Positions 8,296 to 17,066 of a DNA stretch of 54,690 bases are shown here, piece after piece (the first letter of the stretch is position 1; the number at the start of each line of letters is the position of its first letter). The position numbers and the translations under genes were made by a program. Source of the stretch: DAIRUQ01 sp036803245 (GTDB lineage: Bacteria; Chloroflexota; Anaerolineae; UBA1429); assembly GCA_036803245.1 (NCBI GenBank), contig DAIRUQ010000004.1, forward strand, positions 1-54,690, given 5' to 3'. The notes beneath the pieces were generated by a model. It worked only from the letters and a program-made list of their open reading frames with translations. It made no database searches and was not told the DNA's origin.

Positions 8296-9657
8296 CTACG
8301 CCGCGGGGTTGCGCTCCACCACCAGCTCGACCTCAAAGCGCTCGAAATGGCTATTGGGGCCAGGGCCGCCCTCGCCATAGGCATAGCCAGTGACGGTGGC
8401 GGTCAGAGCCAGCGTCTGCGTCTCCAACGTGAGTTCCAAGGTATCGTCGGCCAAGGCGAGATCGCCCTTTGAGCTCAAGCGCGTATAGATCACCTGATCC
8501 TCATAGGCATACTCGCTGGCCACCACCGACGACACAGTGCGGATGTCCGCCTTGTCGAACAACCACACCTCGAATGCGTTGACGAGCTGCTCGCCCTCGT
8601 GGTCCAGCACGTCACGGATGCCCACACCGCACTCGCCCAAGAAGGTGCCATCAGCATCCTCGATGGTGAACGAGCAGTCGAAATCCTCGGCTCCGCGCAC
8701 ATACTCGGCGTGGAACACTCCTAGAGCATCGGCGGGCACCTCGGGCACCAGCTCTGGGCCGTCGTCGGCAGTCGTGTCCGACTCCTCATCAGCTAGTTCA
8801 GCCGCCGTCGCCTCGGGCTCGTCTCCCGCTTCAGCGGGCTCCTCGGTCTCGTCGGGCTCCTCCGTCGACGCTTGGCTTTCCTCGGCCTCGTCCTCCAGCG
8901 CAGGGACGTGAACCAGAGCATCGGCCGTTAGCTCGGTGATGTCCAGGGTGTCGCCATCGGCGTCGTCGTCATCCACGGAAACCTGCGGCACCATCTCCCA
9001 ACGCGCCGCAGACGGTTCGGGGACGCGATCCGCTGGCTCCGAAAGCGGCGGCTGGGGCACCCGCATCTGAGGGGCAGCTGGCGTCTCCTGGGCCTCCGTC
9101 GCCTCGTCAACCTCCATTACTGGGGCTTTGGGCGCAGGCTGCGCTGCTCCCTTATGCCCTCGCAGGAGGAACCAGATCAGAGCGCCCGCCGCAAAGACGA
9201 GGGCCGCCACACCGAGCACGATCAGCCCGAGTCGCGTGCCGCTCCCGTTGGACTGGGCCGGCATGGCATAGTCGGCCAAGGTCGGATCCGGCAGGCCCGC
9301 ATCGGCAACCAGGGCATCGAGCCGGGCCGCCGTCAGGCTGTCGCCCTCCGCTCGGCGCGCCACCGCCACCCGCGCCACAAAGTTGGACACCTGCTCCCAG
9401 GTCGTGTCCTCGTCGGTGAGTTCGGCCAAACGGCTCCGTGCACGCTCCACATCACCGGTGAGGGCAAAGGAATCGGCCACCAGGGCGGCATAATCCATCT
9501 GATGGCGCAGGCGCAGATCCGACGGATCGGTATCTGACCACTGGATCGGGAACGCGTACCAGCCGAGAAGCAGCCCGATCAGCACGCCGAGAGCTAGACC
9601 CCCAGCCGCTAAAAGTAGCCCCCTGCCCTTTGCGTGCGAAACTCGCCCTGGAACCAT
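8296..9657 (-). CDS. Two-TM protein with acidic linker and a C-terminal beta-rich domain, function unknown
   Basis: 453 residues. TM1 lies at about 13-35 (LLLAAGGLALGVLIGLLLGW). A helical extracytoplasmic-looking segment of about 100 residues follows, with alternating acidic and basic residues. TM2 is at about 147-167 (LIVLGVAALVFAAGALIWFL). Then comes a highly acidic Glu/Asp/Ala/Pro stretch to about 300, and a folded C-terminal domain starting VFHAEYVRGAEDFDCSFTIED with repeated beta-strand patterns. No catalytic motif is recognised. The start has AGAGGGGGCGAC before the ATG. It sits downstream of the fmt-lipB-M24 run on the same strand, 58 bases after the M24 gene. Topology suggests a membrane-anchored scaffold or sensor, but this is inference only. 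Confidence 0.7.
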   Translation of the reverse strand: MVPGRVSHAKGRGLLLAAGGLALGVLIGLLLGWYAFPIQWSDTDPSDLRLRHQMDYAALVADSFALTGDVERARSRLAELTDEDTTWEQVSNFVARVAVARRAEGDSLTAARLDALVADAGLPDPTLADYAMPAQSNGSGTRLGLIVLGVAALVFAAGALIWFLLRGHKGAAQPAPKAPVMEVDEATEAQETPAAPQMRVPQPPLSEPADRVPEPSAARWEMVPQVSVDDDDADGDTLDITELTADALVHVPALEDEAEESQASTEEPDETEEPAEAGDEPEATAAELADEESDTTADDGPELVPEVPADALGVFHAEYVRGAEDFDCSFTIEDADGTFLGECGVGIRDVLDHEGEQLVNAFEVWLFDKADIRTVSSVVASEYAYEDQVIYTRLSSKGDLALADDTLELTLETQTLALTATVTGYAYGEGGPGPNSHFERFEVELVVERNPAA

Positions 9658-9674
9658 GTCGCCCCCTCTCTTGC

Positions 9675-9695
9675 CTCGGCCGTCTATCGGCCGAG
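9675..9695 (-). other. Intercistronic hairpin between the M24 peptidase and two-TM protein genes
   Basis: CTCGGCCG (9675-9682), loop TCTAT, CGGCCGAG (9688-9695): a perfect 8-bp stem with no U-tract. It could attenuate or stabilise the message. Confidence 0.5.
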
Positions 9696-9715
9696 CCGTC
9701 CCGCGTCACGGGCAG

Positions 9716-10786
9716 TTATGCGCCCACCACCGGCACCTTGGGCACGCCGGTCAACACTTCGCAGCCATCCTCTAGCACCAGGATCATGTCCTCGATGCGG
9801 ATCCCGCCCCAAGCCGGATCGTACACGCCGGGCTCTACCGTGGCAACATGCCCAGCGACCAGCGTGTCCTCCGACCGCATCGAAAGGGATGGGGCCTCGT
9901 GGATGGCCAAGCCCACGCCATGGCCCAGGCCATGGCCGAACTTGCCCTCGAAACCGCCCTCATCAATGATCTCACGAGCCACCGCGTCGGCCTCGCGCCC
10001 CGTGACGCCCGCCTTGATCGCTGCCTCGGCAGAGACCTGGGCCTCGAGCACCAGGTTCCAGGCCTGGAGATAGGCGTCGGTAGCCTCCCCAACACAAAAC
10101 GAGCGCGTCAGGTCAGAGCAGTAGCCGCCGCACATGGCGCCCATGTCGATCACGACTGGATCACCGCGCTCGATGACTCGGTCGCTGACGACGGCATGGG
10201 GCTTGGCACCGTTGACCCCACCACCGACGATCGTATCGAACGAGAGCCGCTCGGCGCCATGGGTCCGCATGTACACCTCAAGCTCCCAGGCCACTTGGCG
10301 CTCGGTGACGCCCGGTCGGATCCAGTCCATGATATGCGCCATCGCCTCGTCGGCAAGGGCTACCGCCACGCGGATTTGGGCGATTTCACTGGCGTCCTTG
10401 ACGCGACGCAGCTCCTCCACCCAGCCACTAGCCGACTCCCACGTCACCTCAGGCATGGCCTCCTGCCACCGCGAAAGGTGGTCCACCGTGATGTGTGCGC
10501 CGTCATAGCCGATCCGCGCATAGCCCCGCGCGCTGGTGTGCGCCGCCAGGCCCGCGTTCTGATCGGGACCCAGCTCTACCACGGCAAACGCAGGAGCCTG
10601 TTGCCGCACCTGCTCATAGTAGCGAAAGTCGGTGGCGACACTGCCCCCCTCTGGGCTGATGATGATGATGCCGTTCGACCCGGTAAACCCGCTGATGTAG
10701 CGACGGTTGCCGGGCTCGGTGACGAACAGGGCGTCCAGCCCCCGCTCAGCGATCTTGGCCTGTAGTGCTGCGACGCGATCGACCAT
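9716..10786 (-). CDS. M24-family metallopeptidase (Xaa-Pro peptidase / aminopeptidase P-like)
   Basis: 356 residues with the N-terminal creatinase-like domain (about 1-125) and the C-terminal pita-bread domain. The dinuclear metal ligands are all visible: the two Asp of VVIDMGAMCGGYCSDLTRS, the His of GHGLGHGVGLAIHE, and the two Glu of VEPGVYDPAWGGIRIED. This fits removal of residues N-terminal to Pro, or dipeptide hydrolysis of Xaa-Pro, in the cytoplasm. AGGAG precedes the ATG at 10786. The gene follows lipB by only 10 bases, so it is probably cotranscribed with fmt and lipB. Sequence alone does not separate prolidase from aminopeptidase P. Confidence 0.9.
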   Translation of the reverse strand: MVDRVAALQAKIAERGLDALFVTEPGNRRYISGFTGSNGIIIISPEGGSVATDFRYYEQVRQQAPAFAVVELGPDQNAGLAAHTSARGYARIGYDGAHITVDHLSRWQEAMPEVTWESASGWVEELRRVKDASEIAQIRVAVALADEAMAHIMDWIRPGVTERQVAWELEVYMRTHGAERLSFDTIVGGGVNGAKPHAVVSDRVIERGDPVVIDMGAMCGGYCSDLTRSFCVGEATDAYLQAWNLVLEAQVSAEAAIKAGVTGREADAVAREIIDEGGFEGKFGHGLGHGVGLAIHEAPSLSMRSEDTLVAGHVATVEPGVYDPAWGGIRIEDMILVLEDGCEVLTGVPKVPVVGA

Positions 10787-10796
10787 GCTCTTGCTC

Positions 10797-11519
10797 CTAG
10801 TCCTTTGATGATTCCATCCCTGCCAGCAAAGCCTCCAGGGCCCCGCCGGGGAGTAGACCGCTCAGCCGACACTCGGTCGGCGTCAACCCTAGCCGTTCGC
10901 TTAGGCGCGTCACCACCGTGTCGACCACCGCATCCATGGCGGGCACACAGCCCATCTCAGCCGCCACACTGGTGACAAAGCCATCGCGAATGCCGCACGG
11001 GACGATCATGCGCCAATGATCCATATTGGGGTCCACGTTCAGCGCAAACCCGTGATAGGTCACCCGTTTGCTGACCCGGACTCCCAAGGCGCAGATCTTG
11101 TTACCTTCGACCCAGACGCCCACCTGCCCGTGGCGACGTCCGGCCGCGATCCCATAGTCTCCCACGGCGGCGATGATGGCGTCCTCCAGGGCGTGCATAT
11201 AGTCGCTGGGCCCCAGCCCTAGCCTGGAGAGGTCGACGATCGGGTAGCCCACCAACTGACCCGGGCCATGATAGGTCACGTCGCCGCCCCGCTCGATCTC
11301 CACGACCTCGATGCCAGCCCGCGTCAGCACGGATTCCTCAACCACGATATGGCTCGCGTCGGCGCGGCGCCCCAGCGTGATAACCGGCTCGTGTTCTAGG
11401 AACAGCGCCACATCGTTGATCTCATCGCGCTGCCGCGCCTCCACCAGGGCATGTTGCAGGCGGTGAACCCGCCCATAGGGCTGCCGCCCCAGCCGTACCG
11501 CCGCCAACGGAGGGCGCAT
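10797..11519 (-). CDS. lipB: Octanoyl-[ACP]:protein N-octanoyltransferase
   Basis: 240 residues from the ATG at 11519. It transfers octanoate from acyl carrier protein to lipoyl-domain lysines, the first step of lipoate assembly. The family signature RGGDVTYHGPGQLVGYP lies at 77-93, Lys141 lies in NKICALGVR, and Cys175 in VPCGI is the acyl-thioester nucleophile paired with that Lys. The frame is open upstream inside fmt, but the ATG at 11519 comes two bases after the fmt stop codon, giving a tight fmt-lipB coupling. No lipA is seen in this window, so the sulfur-insertion partner must be elsewhere. Confidence 0.95.
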   Translation of the reverse strand: MRPPLAAVRLGRQPYGRVHRLQHALVEARQRDEINDVALFLEHEPVITLGRRADASHIVVEESVLTRAGIEVVEIERGGDVTYHGPGQLVGYPIVDLSRLGLGPSDYMHALEDAIIAAVGDYGIAAGRRHGQVGVWVEGNKICALGVRVSKRVTYHGFALNVDPNMDHWRMIVPCGIRDGFVTSVAAEMGCVPAMDAVVDTVVTRLSERLGLTPTECRLSGLLPGGALEALLAGMESSKD

Positions 11520-11521
11520 GG

Positions 11522-12463
11522 TCAGCCCCTCGGCCCCAGCACGGCCCCGACAAAGTCGCGCTGGCCCCGGCAAAAGACGTCGGCCGGCATGGCCCGCTTA
11601 CCCGCCAGCTGCACTTTTTCCAGCGCCAGGAGACCCTCTCCGGTGACCACACCGACTCCCTCCGGCGATTCCACCACCCGTCCCGGAGCCTCGTCTCCAG
11701 ACCACGGCGCTGGGTGAGCGGCGAGCACCTTGAGCCGGGTGCCCTCGTACCAGGTGCAAGTGCCAGGCCAAGGCGTGTACGCCCGCACCTGCCGATCGAT
11801 GACACGGGCAGGAAGGCCCCAGTCCAGTTCGCCCTGGCAGCGGTCGATAGGCGGCGCCAAGGTCACGCCCGCCTCATCCTGGGGTTGGGGAGTGATCTCG
11901 CCCGCCACCCAGCGAGGCAGGGTCTCGAGGCACAGCTCGGCCCCTAGCTTGGCCAGCTTGGCCGTCAAGGTCACGCTGGTCTCGCGGGGCTCGATGGGAG
12001 TAGCGCGCTGGGCGATGATGGGCCCAGTGTCCAACCCAGCCTCGGTGAGCATCAGAGTGATCCCAGTCTCCTCGTCGCCATGCAGGATGGCCGCCTCGAT
12101 GGGAGCGGCCCCGCGCCACCGCGGCAACAGCGAGGCATGCACGCCCACCACGCCGTGCGGCGGCATGCGTAGCACCCGCTCGGGCAGAATCTGCCCATAG
12201 GCCGCCAACACAAAGACATCGGCTCCCGAAGCCTCCATGGCCTGGAGGATATCCTCGTCGCGGCGCAACCGCTCCGGCTGCAGCACCGGGATGCCGTGCT
12301 CCTGCGCGACCAGCTTGACCGGCGGCGAAACGCAACGGCAGCGCCCCCGCCCCACATAGCAGTCCGGCTGGGTGACCACCGCCACGACATCGTGCTTGTC
12401 AAGCAAGGCACGCAACACCGTGGCGCCATAGTCTGGCGTGCCCATAAAGAGAATCTTTACCAT
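11522..12463 (-). CDS. fmt: Methionyl-tRNA formyltransferase, with the catalytic Asn position changed to Gly
   Basis: 313 residues. It formylates Met-tRNAi using 10-formyl-tetrahydrofolate. The N-terminus MVKILFMGTPDYG and the signature SLLPRWRGAAPIEAA (111-125) are typical. The formyl-transfer triad of the family is Asn-His-Asp. Here His109 and the Asp of GLDTG (145) are present, but the residue two before the His is Gly107 (VVGVHASLL) instead of Asn. The C-terminal OB-like domain (from about 210) is present. The ATG at 12463 begins the homology; a longer in-frame opening to 12601 covers the promoter at 12499-12527 and is rejected. It is the first gene of fmt-lipB-M24. Confidence 0.92.
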   Translation of the reverse strand: MVKILFMGTPDYGATVLRALLDKHDVVAVVTQPDCYVGRGRCRCVSPPVKLVAQEHGIPVLQPERLRRDEDILQAMEASGADVFVLAAYGQILPERVLRMPPHGVVGVHASLLPRWRGAAPIEAAILHGDEETGITLMLTEAGLDTGPIIAQRATPIEPRETSVTLTAKLAKLGAELCLETLPRWVAGEITPQPQDEAGVTLAPPIDRCQGELDWGLPARVIDRQVRAYTPWPGTCTWYEGTRLKVLAAHPAPWSGDEAPGRVVESPEGVGVVTGEGLLALEKVQLAGKRAMPADVFCRGQRDFVGAVLGPRG

Positions 12464-12498
12464 GAACTTACGTCCAGTTCGCTCTTGCGCTGGCAATG

Positions 12499-12527
12499 AT
12501 TCTAGCATATCGAGTATGATAGGGCAA
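12499..12527 (-). promoter_or_regulatory. Predicted promoter for fmt-lipB-M24
   Basis: Minus-strand TTGCCC (12527-12522), 17-bp spacer, TAGAAT (12504-12499), about 36 bases before the fmt ATG. Confidence 0.65.
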
Positions 12528-12615
12528 CGGTGTGGAGGCGCTCGCGCCGCAACCCTGCGACGCCAACCACGTAGTGGTACGCGGAAGGTACGTTGCATCA
12601 AAGGAGAAGGTGACC

Positions 12616-12792
12616 ATGACAGATCAGACGCAGAACCCGTTCGACTTGGGNNNNNNNNNNNNNNNNNNNNNNNNNNNNNNNNNNNNNNNNNNNNNNNNNN
12701 NNNNNNNNNNNNNNNNNNNNNNNNNNNNNNNNNNNNNNNNNNNNNNNNNNCCCTACTTGAGCGAGTTCATGCGCAAGCAGGGTTGGCTGTAG
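12616..12792 (+). CDS. Small unidentified ORF interrupted by an assembly gap
   Basis: AAAGGAGAAGG precedes an ATG opening MTDQTQNPFDLG before the gap at 12651-12750. After the gap, PYLSEFMRKQGWL and a stop occur in the same nominal frame. A strong hairpin follows 13 bases later. The good ribosome-binding site and the terminator suggest a real gene, but whether the two pieces belong to one protein cannot be known because the gap length is arbitrary. No family is recognised. It stands between divergent fmt and downstream recJ. Confidence 0.45.
   Translation: MTDQTQNPFDLXXXXXXXXXXXXXXXXXXXXXXXXXXXXXXXXXXPYLSEFMRKQGWL
12651..12750. other. Assembly gap (100 N) inside a small ORF
   Basis: Exactly 100 N; true length unknown. 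Confidence 0.95.
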
Positions 12793-12804
12793 ATCGCCAG
12801 CGAT

Positions 12805-12832
12805 CCCGAGGGGAGCGCAGGCTCCCCTCGGG
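12805..12832 (+). terminator. Terminator-like hairpin after the small ORF
   Basis: A perfect 12-bp stem CCCGAGGGGAGC (12805-12816) / GCTCCCCTCGGG (12821-12832) with loop GCAG, followed by a weakly T-rich stretch. Confidence 0.7.
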
Positions 12833-12883
12833 ACTCTCGTTGTCTCCGGAATCGCCCCACTTGGCTTGGGCACGGCAGCCTGC

Positions 12884-12912
12884 TTGGTTGCGAACGCACC
12901 GCCCGCTATAAT
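12884..12912 (+). promoter_or_regulatory. Predicted promoter for recJ
   Basis: TTGGTT (12884-12889), 17-bp spacer, TATAAT (12907-12912), 31 bases before the GTG start at 12944. Confidence 0.6.
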
Positions 12913-12943
12913 CCTCTGCGTGCCCCATAGCAGAGGAGTCGTT

Positions 12944-14665
12944 GTGTCTCTACCCACCCAGCATTGGACCCATCGTCCCATCGCTCCCACCGCGTTCCTG
13001 GAGAGCCTCCCCGAGGTAGATCCCATGCTTCTGCGGGTGCTCTATGGCCGTGGCTATCGCGATGCCGACGCCGTCGAGGCGTTCCTCGATCCGCCAGCTA
13101 GCCTCCAGAACCCCTTTGACATGAAAGGGGTGCCCGAGGCCGTCCAGCGGATCCTGGCGGCCATCTCGCGTGGCGAAAAGATCGTCGTCTATGGCGATTT
13201 TGATGCCGATGGCGTCACGGCTACGGCGTTGCTCACATCGGCACTGCAGCGCTTGAGCGACCGCGTCCAGCCCTATATTCCCGATCGCTTTGACGAAGGA
13301 TACGGGCTGAACGCCGACTCGCTGCAGCGGCTGGCCGACGACGGTGCCAACCTGGTCGTCACGGTCGACTGTGGCATCCGCTCGCGAGCCGAGGTGGCCT
13401 ACGCCCGCGAGATCGGGCTGGATATGATCATCACCGACCACCATTCGGTTCCATCGGCGCTCCCGGAAGACGTCACGGTTATCAACCCCAAGCAACCTGG
13501 CTGCGCATACGCCTTCAAAGAGCTGGCCGGCGTGGGCGTGGCCTACCGCTTGGCCGAAGCCCTCTTGGCCGCCGCTCGCAAGCTCGGCCAGAGCGATGGC
13601 GATCTGGATCCGCGGCCGTTCCTCGACCTGGTGGCCATCGGCACCGTGGCCGACATGGTCCCCCTGGTGGGCGAAAATCGCGTGCTGGCCCGGGCGGGGC
13701 TCGAGCGGCTACGTAGCGCCCCCCGCGTGGGTGTGCGCGAACTGGTCCGCGTGTCCGACACGCCCCTCTCGGCCGTGGACAGCGTCACCATTGCCTTTCG
13801 TCTCGCACCGCGCATCAACGCGGCCGGCCGCCTGGATACGGCGCAGGCCGCTTTCCGCCTGCTGACGGAGCAGGATCCCACCCAGGCCGCGGCCTTGGCG
13901 CAGCAGTTGGACGCCATCAACAACGAACGCAAGACGCTGTTGGACGCCCAGACCACCGAGGCATCCCAACAAGCCGCCCAGCAGCAGAACCAGCCGCTGC
14001 TCTTTATCCAGGGAGCTGACTTTCATGAGGGCATCGTAGGCCTCATCGCGAGTCGGCTCTGCGAGAGCTACTATCGCCCCACCTTGGTGATGCGGGCCGA
14101 CAGCGAGACAGCCCGAGGGTCCGCCCGCAGTATTCCCGAGTTCCATATCACCCAGGCCCTGGAGACCTGCGACGACCTGCTCTTGCGGTACGGGGGCCAT
14201 GCCCAAGCGGCGGGGTTCACCCTAGCCGTCGATCAGTTGGCCGAGTTCCAGGCCCGTCTGCGACAGCACGCCGCCGAGCGTCTGGACCCGGCCGCCTTGG
14301 CCCCGCGCTACTGCGCCGATACCATCGTCGAGCTGGCAGAAGTGACCGAAGCGACCGTAGAGGCCCTTCAAAGACTCGAGCCCGTTGGCGAGGAGAACCA
14401 GCCAGCGACGCTGGCCACCCTGGGTCTGCGCGTCCGTAGTCTGCGAGCCTGCGGCAACCAAGGCCAGCATCTACAGCTTATCGTGAGCGACGGGTCGATC
14501 GATCGCCCGGTGATCGCGTTCCGTATGGGGCGCTTGGCGCAAGAGCTCAGACCCGGCGATGCCATCGACCTCATGTACGCGCCCGGCATTAACACCTGGC
14601 AGGGGCGAAGCAGCCTCCAGCTCCAGGCCCAAGCCATCAGGCCCAGCTCGCCGGTTCGCCGCTGA
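12944..14665 (+). CDS. recJ: Single-stranded-DNA-specific 5'-3' exonuclease RecJ
   Basis: 573 residues from a GTG at 12944 with AGAGGAG about 7 bases upstream; an in-frame ATG at 12866 lies upstream of the -10 box and is rejected. The DHH phosphoesterase domain shows VVYGDFDADGVTATALL and DMIITDHHSVPSALP, the Mn-binding Asp and DHH motifs. The DHHA1 domain carries GGHAQAAGFTL, and a C-terminal OB-like segment follows. RecJ degrades 5' ends of ssDNA in RecF-pathway recombination and mismatch and base-excision repair. The length matches the compact bacterial form. nadE follows with its own promoter just after the stop codon. Confidence 0.95.
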   Translation: MSLPTQHWTHRPIAPTAFLESLPEVDPMLLRVLYGRGYRDADAVEAFLDPPASLQNPFDMKGVPEAVQRILAAISRGEKIVVYGDFDADGVTATALLTSALQRLSDRVQPYIPDRFDEGYGLNADSLQRLADDGANLVVTVDCGIRSRAEVAYAREIGLDMIITDHHSVPSALPEDVTVINPKQPGCAYAFKELAGVGVAYRLAEALLAAARKLGQSDGDLDPRPFLDLVAIGTVADMVPLVGENRVLARAGLERLRSAPRVGVRELVRVSDTPLSAVDSVTIAFRLAPRINAAGRLDTAQAAFRLLTEQDPTQAAALAQQLDAINNERKTLLDAQTTEASQQAAQQQNQPLLFIQGADFHEGIVGLIASRLCESYYRPTLVMRADSETARGSARSIPEFHITQALETCDDLLLRYGGHAQAAGFTLAVDQLAEFQARLRQHAAERLDPAALAPRYCADTIVELAEVTEATVEALQRLEPVGEENQPATLATLGLRVRSLRACGNQGQHLQLIVSDGSIDRPVIAFRMGRLAQELRPGDAIDLMYAPGINTWQGRSSLQLQAQAIRPSSPVRR

Positions 14666-14666
14666 C

Positions 14667-14695
14667 TTGACGGCGCCAACGCATCGCCGTAAGAT
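14667..14695 (+). promoter_or_regulatory. Predicted promoter for nadE(-glnA)
   Basis: TTGACG (14667-14672), 17-bp spacer, TAAGAT (14690-14695), beginning two bases after the recJ stop and 43 bases before the nadE ATG. Confidence 0.6.
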
Positions 14696-14738
14696 CGCAG
14701 TTTGTGGTGATCCCAGTCGGCTCGAAAGGACCCCTGCC

Positions 14739-15530
14739 ATGCTGCCTGCTCTGGAACTGGACTGCGAACGCGAGACCGAGCGCATCACGCGCTTTATCCA
14801 GCGTGAGCTGGCCCGCGCCGGCCGTAGGCGAGCGATTCTGGGGCTGTCGGGCGGCATAGATTCCGCCTTGGCCTGCTTGCTCTGCGAGCGCGCCTTGGGG
14901 GCCGACGCGGTCGTGGCCATGGCGTTGCCCCATGCCATCTCTAGCCCGAGCAGCGAGCGGGACGCCCAACTGCTGGCCGATCAGCTTGGCATCACCCTCA
15001 CGCGCTGTGATATCACCGGCATGGTTGCGGCCGCCGAGCAAGCCTACCCCGATATCTCTGACCGACGTCGGGGCAATCTCATGGCCCGCTCTCGCATGAT
15101 GGTGCTCTATGACCAGTCAGAGGCCTACGACGCGTTGGTCGTGGGCTCCAGCAACCGGACTGAGATGCTCTTGGGGTACTTTACGATTCACGCGGATAAC
15201 GCGGCGGCCTTTCGGCCGCTGGCTCATCTCTACAAGTGCCAAGTGCGGCAACTGACGCGCCACCTCGGCGCCCCCGAGGTCATCGTCAGCAAGGCCCCCA
15301 GCGCCGACTTGTGGGAGGGGCAGACCGACGAAGGTGAGCTGGGGTTCACGTACGACCAGGCCGACGAGGTGCTCTACTATCTCACCGAATGCGAGCTGAC
15401 CCCGGCCCAGGTGGCAGAGCGCGGTGTGGCACCGGCCATTGTGGACGCCGTCTGGCGGCGCATGCACGGCTCGGCCTTCAAGCGGCGAGAGCCGGCCAGC
15501 CTGCCCATGGCCAATCCCATTCACCGATAG
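14739..15530 (+). CDS. nadE: NAD(+) synthase, ammonia-dependent type
   Basis: 263 residues. It converts deamido-NAD, ATP and ammonia to NAD in the cytoplasm. The PP-loop SGGIDS is at residues 37-42. The conserved SSNRTEMLLGYFTIHADNA segment and the KAPSADLWEGQTDE loop, both characteristic of NadE, are present. There is no N-terminal glutaminase domain, so it should use free ammonia, or ammonia released by another protein. The ATG at 14739 is preceded by AAAGGA; the frame is open further upstream but this start matches family length. glnA follows 87 bases later, an ammonia-related neighbour that may be cotranscribed. Confidence 0.95.
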   Translation: MLPALELDCERETERITRFIQRELARAGRRRAILGLSGGIDSALACLLCERALGADAVVAMALPHAISSPSSERDAQLLADQLGITLTRCDITGMVAAAEQAYPDISDRRRGNLMARSRMMVLYDQSEAYDALVVGSSNRTEMLLGYFTIHADNAAAFRPLAHLYKCQVRQLTRHLGAPEVIVSKAPSADLWEGQTDEGELGFTYDQADEVLYYLTECELTPAQVAERGVAPAIVDAVWRRMHGSAFKRREPASLPMANPIHR

Positions 15531-15617
15531 GCCCACCTCGCGACGTTCGCGCGGCGGCCAACGCCTCGGATACGCCAGCCTATGCCGCTCGACGCGACAT
15601 GATAAGGAGAAAGCTAG

Positions 15618-16982
15618 ATGGCAAGAGCCACCGACCGCTCGCCTCTGGATGCCGAACGATGGGACGCCGAAGAGATACTGAGGCGCGTCCAGGAGCTGGG
15701 CGTCCGCTTCGTCGATCTCCAGTTCACCGACATCGTTGGGATGGTCAAGAGCGTCACCGTCACGGTCAAACAGCTGCCGCGGGTCCTGGCCGAGGGCATC
15801 TGGTTTGACGGCTCCTCCATCGAGGGGTTTGCCCGCGTCAGCGAGAGCGACATGTTTCTCGTGCCGGTGCTTGAGACCTTTGCCGTCATTCCATGGGAGA
15901 ACGACCAGCACACGACGGCCAGGCTGATCTGTAACGTACACACGCCGGATGGCGAGCCATTCATGGGAGCCCCACGAGCAGCCCTCATCCGTGCGCTGGG
16001 CGAGGCTCACGATTTGGGCTACTCTTACCGAATCGGCCCCGAGCTCGAGTTCTTTTTGTTTGAGCGCAACGACCGCAACGAGCCCGACGTCCTCCGCAAG
16101 CACGACGAAGCTGGCTACTTTGACGCCACCGCCGACCGGGCCGTGCTGGTCCGCCAGGATATGATCACTGCCCTGGAGGCTTTCGGCATCGAGGTGGAGG
16201 CCGGCCACCACGAGACAGCCCCCTCCCAACACGAGATCGACTTTCACTATGGCGAGGCGCTGCGTTCGGCCGACCACGCCGTCACCTTCAAGTACGTGCT
16301 CAAGGCGGTCGCCCAGCAGCACGGACTCTATGCCACCTTTATGCCCAAGCCACTCTATGGCATCGCTGGTTCGGGCATGCACATTCACCAAAGCCTGGCC
16401 GACCTCAAGACGGGCGAGAACGCCTTTGCCGATCCCGAGGCGCCCTACGGCCTATCAGAGATGGCGCGGCAGTTCATCGCCGGGCAGTTGGCCCATGCCC
16501 GCGGCATGTGCGCCGTGCTCGCGCCGCTGGTCAACTCCTACAAGCGACTGGTGTCGGGCTTTGAGGCCCCGGTCTATGTCAGCTGGGCCCGCGTGAACCG
16601 GTCAGCGCTGATCCGTGTCCCCCGAGCGGCGACGGCCGCGGCGGTCCGCGCCGAGCTCCGCTGCCCAGATCCTAGCTGTAACCCCTACCTAGCCGCTGCC
16701 GTCATGCTAGCGGCCGGCCTTGACGGCATCCGTAACAACATGCCGATTCCTGACCCCACCGAAGAAGACCTGTTCGAGTCCGAGTGGGCCCGCCGCGGCC
16801 TACCCACGCTGCCTGGCTCGCTCGATGCTGCCATCGACGCGCTAGAGCAGGATCCGGTCATCCAGGACGCCCTGGGACCACACATCTATGAGCGGTTCGT
16901 GGATGCCAAGCGGCAAGAGTGGGACGAATTCCGCATGCACGTCACCGAGTGGGAACGCCGACGCTATCTGCCGATATTCTAG
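15618..16982 (+). CDS. glnA: Glutamine synthetase type I
   Basis: 454 residues. It makes glutamine from glutamate, ammonia and ATP as a dodecamer. Family landmarks are visible: WFDGSSIEGF, the metal-ligand segment HHETAPSQHEIDF, the ATP/Glu region GIAGSGMHIHQSL and VNSYKRLVSGFEAPVY, and NRSALIRVPRA. The NLYDLP-type adenylylation loop of enterobacterial GlnA is absent; the equivalent stretch reads EEDLFESEWARRGLPTLP. This suggests control by feedback or protein partners rather than AMP modification. ATAAGGAGAAAG precedes the ATG. It sits after nadE and ends at a bidirectional hairpin facing the MFS gene. Confidence 0.95.
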   Translation: MARATDRSPLDAERWDAEEILRRVQELGVRFVDLQFTDIVGMVKSVTVTVKQLPRVLAEGIWFDGSSIEGFARVSESDMFLVPVLETFAVIPWENDQHTTARLICNVHTPDGEPFMGAPRAALIRALGEAHDLGYSYRIGPELEFFLFERNDRNEPDVLRKHDEAGYFDATADRAVLVRQDMITALEAFGIEVEAGHHETAPSQHEIDFHYGEALRSADHAVTFKYVLKAVAQQHGLYATFMPKPLYGIAGSGMHIHQSLADLKTGENAFADPEAPYGLSEMARQFIAGQLAHARGMCAVLAPLVNSYKRLVSGFEAPVYVSWARVNRSALIRVPRAATAAAVRAELRCPDPSCNPYLAAAVMLAAGLDGIRNNMPIPDPTEEDLFESEWARRGLPTLPGSLDAAIDALEQDPVIQDALGPHIYERFVDAKRQEWDEFRMHVTEWERRRYLPIF

Positions 16983-17006
16983 TGTCTGACTAGCGAGCCG
17001 GCACAC

Positions 17007-17038
17007 GAGAGGGGCGACGCATGAGCGTCGCCCGTCTC
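17007..17038. terminator. Bidirectional hairpin between convergent glnA and MFS genes
   Basis: A 14-bp stem with one mismatch (17007-17020 / 17025-17038) and loop ATGA lies between the two stop codons. Confidence 0.65.
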
Positions 17039-17066
17039 GCCGATAGAGAGACCCTCTGAGGTCCGT

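Noticed and set aside
12464..12601. A 46-residue N-terminal extension of Fmt
   Set aside because: It overlaps the -10/-35 promoter boxes at 12499-12527 and has no similarity to the family.
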